From Marsupella aquatica (taxonomy: Eukaryota > Marchantiophyta), in assembly GCA_973895155.1 (NCBI GenBank), contig OZ316898.1, forward strand, positions 17,112,001 to 17,176,000: a stretch of 64,000 nucleotides of DNA, read 5' to 3'. Shown one piece after another: positions 1-10,800 of this stretch; position 1 is the stretch's first letter, and every line of letters starts with the position of its first letter. A model generated the notes under the pieces. It was given only the letters and a program-made list of their open reading frames with translations. It made no database searches and was not told the DNA's origin. Position numbers and translations under genes: made by a program.

Positions 1-331
1 ATGACGAGACTTCACTTGTCCACTTCAAGTCTTTCACAATTCACAGCAACAACAGTAAGTGCTGTCTTGCAAGTCGCAGCATCTGACGAGGATTGGAGAC
101 AGAATCCGATCGACGGAAATTCTCATATCCTTCTCCGCATACTACCTTCACAATTCATGAAAGACGAGGAATGCCCTCCCACTGCCGAAAGAAGTGCACA
201 TTCAATTTCAACAATTCAAGGATCACGCGCTTCTCCCTGTTCCTTGCACAATTTGTGAAAGAAGAGGGATTCAAAGAGGTATGTGTTTGATGGACTCGCA
301 CTTGTGAAACTTTTGTTATAACCTAGCCCCT
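1..331. other. left window edge, no gene recognised
   Basis: Short overlapping open frames occur here, but none shows a recognisable domain, and the first ATG at base 1 is only the window edge. It could be the 3' part of a gene outside the window or non-coding DNA. Confidence 0.4.
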
Positions 332-693
332 AGAACCCTTTTGTGTTTACAACTTTTCACTAACGTGTACCCCAAATTACCCAATATGGCTAAAGTGCCC
401 CCAAGACAAAATTAATTATCAACATGTCCCCCATTTAGTATTTATATTAATATTTATATGGGTTCCCATTACCATGTGGCAAGTTACTACTGGATAGCCT
501 GAGCCCACTCCAGCACCCCTTTGCCCCCCCTTCATGGGCCTCACTTGGCTACAGAAAACCATATACAAATTAATATTCACCCAAATACAAAATGGGAGAC
601 AAGTTGATAATTAATTTTGTTGGGGGGAGAAGTTAATTATATTGGGTAGTTTAGGAAACAGTTTAGTAAAATGTTGTTAGTGTTTAACATTCT
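332..693. mobile_element. MITE-like foldback element
   Basis: Two long imperfect inverted arms, 332-461 and 559-693, pair with each other around a loop of about 97 bp. Both arms begin agaa on the outside and share a 17-base identical core (caaaattaattatcaac) in the same relative place. Further matching blocks are acccaata, catgtc/cttgtc and tatatgg. The arms run about 130 bp, and no ORF of note lies inside. That is the structure of a non-autonomous DNA transposon (MITE or foldback type). I could not settle the target-site duplication or the superfamily. Confidence 0.75.
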
Positions 694-2339
694 TGTAATA
701 TAATTATAATGAATTTTAGCTTGATATTATCACCAATAAGAGCTATTATTAATTTAAAATCAAACCATGATGAATGATGAACTACACCTTGGGGGAACCA
801 CTGAGTAATGATGGTTGTCATGCAAACATCAGGAAATTGGGGTGCTAGTTCTTTGTTGTGTAATCATTGTTGAAAAAACCTGTGCGGGGTACGACAATGA
901 AACAATGTTGTAACCTTGTGCTTATCACGCTTACACAAGCGCCTCATTTTAATTTCCCCTACACTGAAGCCACAAGTCTAAATCTACATGGATGATAAGT
1001 TATTTTCTTCCTTGTGAGCTGTCGCTTGTGTTAGTCATTGTCTCAGATGATTCTAAGAAGAGCTTGCATTAAAGGACATGTACTAATTCAATTTTACTGT
1101 CACATTTGAGCTTGTTCAGCCATAAGCTAATCCTACTTTAGCTCCCTCTCCCAGGTGACTCTTGTGAATGTGCGCTGCTATTTTTTATAAGTACCAACTT
1201 CAGAACCTTCCTTTTCCCATTCTTCCTCACTTCCAGTGGCATGACCTCGTGTTTCATCAATTACCTTCCCAAGACCAGCTATCTTTGAGTCCATGTATGA
1301 ATATTGGAATTCTGGAGCACACCACCTTGTGCCTTCAGCATCTGACAATGTGCTAATGTACCCCTCCGTCTGCGTCCAGGACTTGCAAACATCTCTACTC
1401 CAAGGAAAGTCATTGTGAACCTCTCCATATTTGATGACCCTCATTGTATTCAATTCATCTCCCCCGGATTTCTTTGAATCCATTACACTCATTTGGGTAC
1501 CGCCAATTTCCACTTCTCTTAACTCTCTCCCATCAACTCTGAAGCTGTCCTTGAATTCCACCTGACTAGTGGCTCCCGTCTCTTCTTCACGCACTCTAGC
1601 AGAAGCCCTCTCTCTTAATGGTCCATACACCACCACGTTATCCCTTGTGCAGTCCTAAAGTTCAACTGGGTGAGCACTCACTTGAGTGAAATCTCAATGA
1701 ACAAGAAAGAGCATGGACGCTGCTCACGAGGCTGATATTGGATGGAATTCACCATGCATCTTATGAGTCCTCTAACTTGTGAGGACTGGCATTAACAAGA
1801 GTTAACCATGGTTGGTGAGGGGGCCTGTCAAGTGAAGCGGGGTCTCATCATTTTGAACTGATCTCTTCAGTGAAGAGGATCACTAGAAACATAATTGCGT
1901 GCAAGTCTTGTTCAATGACAAAAAACCATGCAAAATTGAATTAATCTTTTCTAGATGGCATCTTTCGCAAACCTTAGATCTTTCCTAGATGACATCGTCC
2001 ATTATCTTAACTTCAGAGTATAGGCACTCTTGAAAGGGACTTTCACCAGATTTTGTGTACTCTGTTGACAAGGGGCAAATCTCCACAACTGCCAGACAAG
2101 TTGGACAAAGAGTGCGCTTTGCACAATTCTTAGGAGTGAGAACAGAATAGCATGGGCACTGAAGAATGTAACTAATTGGCTAGTAGAATAGAATGCACAC
2201 CAAACTGATGGGACAACACCGAGGCTCCAAGTGTCCAAAAGAGTACAAGAACAATGAAAGAGAATTGCAAGAAAAAGTCCCTTAATCCGTGAATTGCAAA
2301 GACAAGTCCCTGATCTAGAGGACAAGTCTCTTGTCACTC
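694..2339. other. intergenic, with one unrecognised minus-strand ORF
   Basis: AT-rich intergenic DNA. The only sizeable open frame is a 152-codon one on the minus strand at 1178-1636. It is hydrophilic, Glu/Arg/Ser-rich, with no domain or motif I recognise and no splice structure I can defend. It could be a decayed exon or chance. Confidence 0.4.
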
Positions 2340-2541
2340 CAGTCACTCAACAAAGGATCTGATGCATCTATATGATTGACTCAACACCCGAACATCAAGT
2401 AGAGAGAAGGATGGCCCTGGCACTCCCTCACAGAGTTTGAAGTGTTTGACAATGTCAAGCTTGCGCTTGAAAAATCCTGTCCTAGCATCGTCTCATGTGC
2501 TGATCGACATTCTTGCACTGGTAGAGCCTAATTCAGTTGCA
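2340..2541 (+). pseudogene. class III peroxidase pseudogene fragment
   Basis: Three frames read in order give the central part of a plant class III (secretory) peroxidase. At 2355 there is G-S-D-A-S-I, the family's GCDAS block with Cys changed to Ser. At 2375 comes IDSTPEHQVER, at 2407 KDGPGTPS, and at 2433 EFEVFDNVKLALEKSCPSIV followed by SCAD. The next residues resume in another frame as LALVEPNSVA after extra bases. Intact family members carry FHDCFVxGCDAS, then a GFEVIDxIK-like helix and VSCADILALAARDxV. At least three frameshifts, the lost Cys and no flanking exons show that this is a dead remnant of about 65 codons, without the catalytic or proximal His regions. Confidence 0.85.
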
Positions 2542-3958
2542 TGTTGTGACAAAGTGTTGTCAAAGACTATTTTACTTGGAGATTTATGAGTTCATCGTTC
2601 TCCAATGATTGATTGCACGTGAATGTAGTCTATTCAGGCACTAATCTGAGTGGTTTTCAAATCTTGGAGGTTACAGGTATTAACAATAAAGCCTGGTATG
2701 TGATATGAGGTGCCTTCTCTTGGTGTTGTGATATGCTCAGCAAGATATATATTGAGGTGTTCTCCTAGTCGTTCTTACTCAGTGCTCTTTTGGCAATTTC
2801 AGTGGAGAGTGACGCACCTACAAAACAAAGAGCAACAACGGCATTGCTCAAAGTGTAAGTAAAGTTGTTAAAGATTGATGCAAAGACCTGGAAAGTCCCA
2901 GCATTGGAAATTGTTGCAACGTGCAAGCTCTTGGATAAGGCAAAGATCAATCCAACAGATTTTCTTCACCTTGTTGTGAGTACAAAATCCCTGGCTGTAC
3001 ATGGTTACTGGTCTTCACCTACAACAAACAAGAGGTATTTTGTGTCTTAGTTTCCTTTCGCTCCTCTGCTTGTATAGTACTCCAAGTGATTGGAGTTATC
3101 GTATCTTTATTTCAACTTATGGACAGATTGGAGAGCAATATCACACATTTCAGTGCGTTTTGCCTATGTTATTCATTACATATTTTAGTGTTAGTGTGCA
3201 ATTTGATACATATTTTGTTGGTTGTATAATTGACTCAAGCAGGCAGGCAGATGTTACAACTAAGTGCATTTGATTTGTCTTCACTATGATAGCTTGAAGA
3301 AGCAAGACCCCGAGCAAGACTTGATTGAGTATCAATGCATGCTTGCTAACATGTAGAAGATCCAAACAAGTGTCCCGTGGAAAGTGGCAGAGCTTCCACG
3401 ACATTGTAGATGGGAGTGTGTAACTTCAAAAGTGTTGACTGATGTGGTGAGTTTGTTGTTGATTGGAAGTGATGTTCACTGCACTATGTACCCTACTGAA
3501 CTTAATCTGGTGCATCAAATTTTGGAGGCATTTGGCATTTCCATGGAACAGCAGAACGAGGTGGAACAGTTTTTTGTAGAGTGGGGAAAGGGAGGATGGA
3601 TGAAGATGTCCGGACGCCCTTTGAATTCTAGCAGCATGCATAATCATAATGCACATAAATGGTGAACTAGCTCCTTTAACGTACCTTGCCTGTGGACTTC
3701 TCAACCCCTTGGATGTGCCTGCTCATTCTTCCATTGTGCTACCAATTCATCATTTTCTCAGGTGTTTTAAGGGTTTTTTCAGTTTTCTGTTGGATGTTTT
3801 GTTCATATCTACGATTTCCTGTGTTCATTGTTCTATTGATGTTGTCTCTCATTTGTTTCAAGTCCTTCATATCATTCATTCCTAATCTCTTACTTCTTGT
3901 CGCCTATTATGGTCTATTCACTCTTTTCGTACATCTGCTACCAAGGTTGCATAGCTCC

Positions 3959-3999
<41 letters not shown>

Positions 4000-4210
4000 T
4001 CCCGAGAGAAAGGCTTTCTTGCAGGCTTGATCATCACTTAGACTCTCCCCACTCAATCACTAAGAGTAGTTGCTGCTTGATTGCTTGCTCCTCCCCTAGC
4101 GCTCCCTTTCTTTGATTTCATTGCTAACAGCTTCACTTTTTGTTTGTTCGGCCGAAACCTCATACTCGTCAAGTTTTTTCGTAAGAAACTCTTGTTGGGA
4201 TCTCCAACTT
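2542..4210. other. intergenic DNA with degenerate coding-like pieces
   Basis: No intact gene. Short coding-like stretches occur at about 2866-2977 (ends in a plausible GTGAGT donor) and 3384-3444 (also ends before GTGAGT). They may be decayed exons of the same unrecognised gene as 4474-4965, but one carries a stop and I recognise no family. A (TA)n microsatellite lies at about 3962-3998. Confidence 0.4.
3962..3998. repeat. (TA)n microsatellite
   Basis: Uninterrupted alternating TA for about 36 bases. Confidence 0.95.
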
Positions 4211-4462
4211 GCTTTTTAATAATTACTTTTGTTCAAGCCATGTAGTAACAAGTCCTTTTGCAATGACTAACTTCCTTTACAATGGCTCAAGCTAGCTCTT
4301 TGATGATTACTTTTACTCAAGCAATGTAGTACCAAGTCCTTTTGCAATGACTAACTACTTTAGCAATGGCTCCAGCTCGCTCCTTTAAAAGTACTTTTAT
4401 TCAAGCCATGTACTAACAAGTCTATTTGAAATGACTAACTCCTTTTACTATGGTTGTTTCTT
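4211..4462. repeat. 84-bp tandem repeat, 3 imperfect copies
   Basis: Units start at 4211, 4295 and 4379 and end near 4462. Each contains attactttt, a ttcaag..atgta block, aagtc..ttt and atgactaact in the same order. The copies have diverged by scattered substitutions, so the array is not recent. Confidence 0.85.
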
Positions 4463-4473
4463 CTGTTTTAAAG

Positions 4474-4965
4474 GTGTTAAGAGAAGAGTTCTACACTCAA
4501 CTATGCTTACCAAAGCCTCGTGACGGAGACAATGAGAAAATGAATGAGTGGAAAAGTGACTTGGCAAAACAGAAATGCATGTAGGATTGGAGGGTGGATG
4601 TGGATGGTGATGCTTATGACCCATGGGGTGCTCATGCTATTCACCATAGCATAGCGCGGGTTCTAAGTGGCATTAGATACGACAAAGCGAAACCGGTTTC
4701 CACAAGCATTGGACAAGCAGGATTTTTTCTTTATAATGTAAGTAAAATTTGTCCCTAAAAGTTATTTATTGTTACAAGTTCTTACAAATCATCCCAGTGA
4801 TACTTACATTAATTGTGGTTTGCTTTGCAGTTTGAGCTTGCCATTGATGGCCAAGTGATGGAGGCCTCTCGAATGAACCTCCATCATATAGGCATGCAGG
4901 AGATGGAGGAGAGGGTCAAGAAGGTTCAGAGGGATATGAAGAGACTACTTATTTTGGTAGATTAG
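4474..4965 (+). pseudogene. two-exon coding relic, unknown family
   Basis: Two segments look like spliced coding exons. Exon A, 4474-4737 (88 codons in phase), follows an AAAG acceptor and ends at GTAAGT. Exon B, 4831-4965, follows TTGCTTTGCAG and ends in TAG. Exon A holds an in-frame TAG after codon 36. Exon B encodes a short charged, Met/Glu/Lys-rich helix (MQEMEERVKKVQRDMKRLL) that could form a coiled coil. Exon A has a hydrophilic N-terminal part and a DPWGAHAIHHSIARVLSGI-like segment. I do not recognise the family. The clean splice sites and exon phase argue for a once-functional gene, and the stop argues that it is now dead, unless exon A really begins after the stop. Confidence 0.5.
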
Positions 4966-7848
4966 TTGAGTGGAGACTCAGTGAGATACTACACATGACA
5001 TAGTGGATTATATCTTGTAGATTCTTGAATTAACACTTTTCTTTTTCGCACCCTTTATTGGGATGCTTTGCCATTGGGACCATGTCTCCCACTTTGGCTT
5101 TACATTTTGGTCTCACTAATTGAGGTGTTCGCCTCAAGTATCACACTGTGAGAATCCATGGATAAAAATGAGACTCAAGTGGACTCTCAATAGAAAGTAA
5201 ATAGTGTAACTTAACAAACTTAGTGTGATTTGGGTTTAAAAAACATGTTTACACAAATTAGTGTGAGTCACTCTAGTTTATTTTTTATTTAAGGGAAATC
5301 TGTGAAACCTCATAAAAGGGAATAGTCAGTCACAACATTTGAACACTAGAGTAGACCTATGAGTCTCAACTCAAGCGAAGTACCACACACCCATGCCTTT
5401 GTGGACTAAGTCACTCTAGTTTGGTGTCACTAATTATCTAGTCACACTATTTATGGTGGACAATGTAATTAAGGACAGAAAAAAGTATGGACTACCAAAT
5501 TAGTAGTCAATAACTTTTTGCCATAAAGATTGGTCTTATGTCATGACCATAAGTCACTTTAGAGGCTAGTAAAGCTAAATATTTTCTTCTACAAATAACC
5601 ATGTGCAAAAAAACTATGGCCATTTTTACGGCCAAAAACCATCATTTGCCACTTTGAAGCTTTGAGACTCCTATCGCATAGTAAACTCATATCCAAAATG
5701 GGAAAAATGGCATCCATCTTCTTTGCCAGAGACTAAGAATGAAAGCTCTGGAGGGAGCTAGTTTTGAACCTGTCTCCTGTTCTGCAGCCTGTCTATTCTT
5801 CTTAGGAGTTGCAAGCTTAGATGGATTTCCATCCAAACTACCCTTATCCGTCCCTTGAACATAAACAGAGATGAGGAGGATAAAATTGTTGCACCATAAA
5901 TGATTACAAGCAATGATTGTTCATCTTTGCGCCCATACCTAATTTTTGTTTGCACCCTCACTTTGCAAGACTCTGGCCCAATTTAGACCATGTAATGAGT
6001 GAAAAGGGCTATGTTGGCATTACAAGAATTGGTGGCCCCCCATATACTGTCTACCCGTCTAAAACTATGATAAGGGACCCCGCCTTTTTCCGTCCTTCGT
6101 CCCAAACACAAAAACCCTCCTCGGCGGGAAAGATCCACAGCTGTTGGATTTGTTTGACTGTTTTCCCTAATCATTGATGGCGAAAATGGGCACCCCTAGC
6201 GCACATGTGCTTCCCCAGGCTGCTCCATAAATGCCCCGACCCGACTCCCTATGGGCCGGCCCTCCTTGCACCGGCATGGGCATAGGGCTCGTCCTACATG
6301 ACAAGCAATGGGCTCTATGAAATGTTGGTCTGCATGACAAGCAATGGGCCCTATGAAATGTTGGTGTGGAGGGCTTGCTTGTATGTAATTTACAAGTGTT
6401 ACAGTGTATTTACAGGAGAATGAACGATTTCCCGCGCTTTTGAGTCCTTCGTGAATCAAATCGACTCATCGAACACGATCACGAAATCTGTGAATCCACT
6501 CGAATATCAAAAATCGAGTGACTCAAATTCGATTCATGGAGTACGATCACGAAGTGCCATAGGGCCGACATCGGTCGTGGGTTTTGCTCTGCAAGGGTGG
6601 AAACCTCTCGTGTTGTAGTTTCTGTTGCATTTCTTTCTTCGGAGGTCTCTGTTGTCTTTATGGACAGTGTTGCACTTCATTCTCCCGAGGTCTCTGTGGT
6701 CTCTATGGCGAGAGCGAACCTGTGGAGGCGCTGATCGAAGGTCAGCAATTATCTCTCCTGAAAATTATCGTCCCTCTCCACTCCCCTTTCCTCCCATCCT
6801 CTGTGAACCGGACTTCATGCTGAGAATCTAGTTGATTGAGGTAGAGAGGAATTCGAATTCGGATGAGAGACCTAGTGGAATCTTATTATGCAGTGGGGAC
6901 AGATTCGCGCGATTCACTTGACTCCTTCTTCTTCTTCTGTCCCTAGTACCGTCGAGAGCCGGTGAACACCAGAATGCGGGAAAAACGCCAGATGACCTTC
7001 TGAGGGGTTTTGTTTGTTTTGGAAATAGTTGGTGATGGTTAACTGAGGCTTTCATGGGTTGCATCGTCTGCTGCTGGCAGTGATGTGAGGCAGAGAGTCA
7101 GCCTGATCATTTGTCATTCTTAGCTGAATTCTGGATTGAACGGTGTGACTATTGTTTTAGCAGCATCAAGTGACGCCACTTGGATTCGAAGGTCCTCTGC
7201 CAGTTCCTGCTGTAGGAGTATGTTCTCTCGCATTCTTCCATTCTGTTGTGGTGATGTTGAAGATAATAAGTATGCTGAATTGTTTCTTTCTTTCTTTCTT
7301 ACCTTTGAGAATGTGTATGAACTTGCTCATTCTCACGGAGCTCGAGAAATGCCCATTCAATTGCAGCTTGGGATAGGCTGGGGTGATGCGTATGGGTGCT
7401 TGAAAGGGTCCAGCATTGTCATTCATTACTTATCTATATTCGACCGATCTACTCTCTTAGCACTTGGTTTTCCAGCTTTGAGTCTTTGCTGCCAACCACT
7501 ACTAACGTTGGCATCATCTGTGAGTTTGGTACTTGAAAGTAGTATTTTGATCGCTTAGGATAAGCATCTCGCCTTCTCAATTGCGTGTCGCATGGTGGCC
7601 CATCTCGACCAGTGGACTTCACTATTGATTCAGTGATTCGCTCGTTCATTCATGTTGTCTCCTTCTCACCATTGTGCACACTAATGTATTGCTCTCAGAG
7701 AACTTGAGGAGTACGTTGGTGCATCCAAAGCTTAAACGATGCAGCATGAGGATTTCTCAGAATGTAGTAAGGAGTCGTGTGATGATCAAACCAAGGAGGA
7801 TGTGAATTGAAGCATTTATTCCATATAGCAGAAGCAGGGGCGGAAGTT
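4966..7848. other. upstream of WD40 gene, no gene recognised
   Basis: No coding sequence that I can support. 6297-6368 holds a 36-bp unit repeated twice. 6437-6556 has repeated forms of tcgattcat and acgatcacgaa. 6630-6710 has two copies of a ggtctctgt-g-tct block. The last kilobase before 7849 may contain promoter and 5' UTR of the WD40 gene, but no clear TATA box or start site could be assigned. Confidence 0.4.
6297..6368. repeat. 36-bp tandem duplication
   Basis: Two copies, 6297-6332 and 6333-6368, starting catgacaagcaatgggc and differing by only a few bases. Confidence 0.9.
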
Positions 7849-10800
7849 ATGGACAAATTTGTGATTCGTGTGAAGGACCCTTCGGATCTTCCCGGTGACC
7901 ATCAACCACTTCTAAGGTAGGGCATTCCTGCTGTCTTCATCTCTGGCTGGCAATCGGGCAGCTCCTTGATTGATTTGGTTGGCTACACTAAAGAGGTTGG
8001 AGCTACTCATCCACCTTGTGCTAATGTAGATCGTTCGGCGAGCGATGTTTTGGGTGTCCAGTTAATCCTCTATCTCCTGCGTGAACAAGGTCATAAATTC
8101 AGTGGAAGTCCTGCTATTTGACATATAAGTCAGTGACGGATGTTGATATGCTGAAGAAGCCGCCCGATTCTGCCATCTATATAATGATTCACATTAAGAT
8201 TTCGTCTCTGCACACTGCTCATGGCACCAAATTTGTAGCCCAAACAGAATACTCCCACTCATTAGGTTTTGGATTCACTTATTTTTTATTCTTGTTACCA
8301 ACTTCTGAATTCAATCAGCTCTACACTCAAAAAACCGTCGAGCAAGAAAAGTTCGCTGCTATCTTCCTACGAGATTCATGGCAGAGTTTTACCGGTGTAC
8401 AAGCGGTCTCTCCTCAAGCTCATGCTGGGGTCTTATTCAGAGGCACGTTCCACTTCCATTCTGTACCTGTGCTTTTTCTCTTGCCTTCTTCAAGTAAGCT
8501 ACTGATTATGAAGATGAAATTAGGAAGGGATTGTCATAACAAACCAGGTGACCACTCCAGTGGTCCAATACAATTGGTGAGACACTTTTCACCGCATTCC
8601 TCAAAACCTGTGGGTGTCGCAGATTGGAAGCTTTCTGCAGAGGATTCCTACGAGCGAATTGTCTCGACATGCCAGACATGTAAGATTCTCACAAATTGTT
8701 GTCAAGTAAATATGGGCCTATGCTCATCGGTTAGTTTAGCTCATATTCCCAAGCCGAGAGAAAGAGCTCCTAATGCAGCTTGACATAGAAACAAGACAAG
8801 TGTAGATTAAATGAAAGGGATGCTTTGCTCACTCCAGCGATTGGTCCAAAATTTGGACCGTGGAGTGACTTTGAATGATGACCGAGATCATTATGGCGAA
8901 CTCGCTAAAATCTGCAGTTTAACAATCGTAACGACAATTTGATTAAAAGTAGTCAATAACCCCATGAGAGAAATAAAATGAACGAGTCTTGAATTCCAAG
9001 ATGCAGAGATACGATAAACGACTCCCTTGGAAAGTCCGAAAGCCATTGTTGCATGCGTATATTATAACTGGTCCTTAATTGTTATTTTAGAACTGAAATT
9101 TGGGTGTGTTGAATTTGGAGCATGCCCAAAATCAGGCTCTTGTCACCACAAAACGAGTGAACGATACACAGCGGAGAGACCAAGAATTATCGAAGGATGG
9201 AGTCATCTCCACTTTGATGTCTGCTGGATGAAGAATGCTCTCCCAAAGATGCTCAACAAGAGCCCTGGACTCCTCACTTAAGGACTTCATTGTCGACTGC
9301 TCAGACGCAGATCCGTTCTGATAACAGAGTCTGGTGTTCTTACTGTAGTAGTAGTTACTCTCTTGGTTCCCAACCTTCTGACTTGCCATGTAGTCATGGA
9401 CTTGGGTAACCTTCGCCTTTGTTGCGTCGTGTGCAAATCATCCCCTTTCGTCTCCGAAGAATTTCGATTCCAGCGGTTCTGATGAAGTCTAATTGAACTA
9501 AATTACTCCAGAGAAGTGGATTTTGCGCTCTCGAGGACAGTCACTTTTCGCCTGTCTGGCTTTAGTTTTAAATATGTAGACTTCTCGTATTGTTTATTTA
9601 AAACTGTCGTTTGCCCACAGGTTGATGTTGCTGTCATGCGGAGTGCGGAGTCTGATCCTTTTGGTCGATATGATACGCCAGCTGCAGGGTCACGTTTCAT
9701 GAATTACACAAAAAGGTGAGTTTGAACGAGTAACTTGCTGCTCTTGAGTAGGACGCGATCACACCTTTATGAGCCACCCGCACAAACTCGCTTTAGTGTC
9801 CTACTAGGGACCACCTTTGAGCTCTACCGCAGATTTCGGATTCATGTGCAGCCTGTGGACCCTTGGGCAGTGCAATCATCGCATGTAGTCCCATTACCAT
9901 GATCAAGCTTTGTTCCCTCGTTTTTTTGGATCTCTCCCGAACCTGCAAGATCTATGCTGGTAACAAGTGAGCGTTTCCATTTCTCCATACAAACTCCGTC
10001 TAGAGACCACCTCGTTTAAGCATATTGCTGGCACGTATTGAAAATTTCAATTTCTGCTCAATTATTCGTATTGTCTTTAAGGGATGTGTCAATGTCTCTG
10101 TCCGTGCAGACCGTATGTCTCTTGCATCGATTTTGACTCAAAGGTGGGTCCTAGTGACATTTGGGCATTCAGACCGCATTCTCTGTCTTGTCTGCAGTAG
10201 ATGCCCCAACTCTACTAGCTTTCTTATTGATTTCTCTGTGCTATTCCTTCCATAAGAGTGTTTGATAGTAGTGATGCTCTTTACTTCGGGCGTTATATCA
10301 TCAGACTTTGCCTCCTGTCGTCTAGATGCCGTTTCACCTTTGAAGTCTTAACAACCACGACTGGTTCTAATCGAGTGTGTTCTTGTAAGGTAGATGCCTC
10401 GATTCGGAGTTTGCCTGATCTAACTTGGAATGGCAACGAGCAGGGCATTTACTTAGCTTCAGTGAACAACACAGGCTGTCTGACCGTCCATGAATACGAG
10501 ACACTGTACTGCAGTGCCGCAAGTGGTGAGTCCCGTGTCATTAGTAGCCGTGCTCTATGTTATGATGGATGTTGCCAGACCTTTCTCCATTAAATTCTCA
10601 GGCAAACAGGGTCATAGAGAACACCTTTCCGGATGAATAAGAGTAACAATGGATTTCCTCGGCAGGATCAAACGAAGAATGTGCCTCCTTTATTCGGTAT
10701 ATCGCAACAGACAAAGTGCTGGAAGCAGTAAGATGGAATCCATTCAATCAAGATGAGGTAAGAACTCAGTGATTTCGCAACTTTCCCAATTGCACCCCTA

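Noticed and set aside
10394-10443. Upstream extension of the WD40 exon at 10444 (VDASIRSLPDLTWN)
   Set aside because: Phases from the preceding exons close only with the acceptor CAG at 10441-10443, which also gives an uninterrupted blade (CIDFDSK-GIYLASV).
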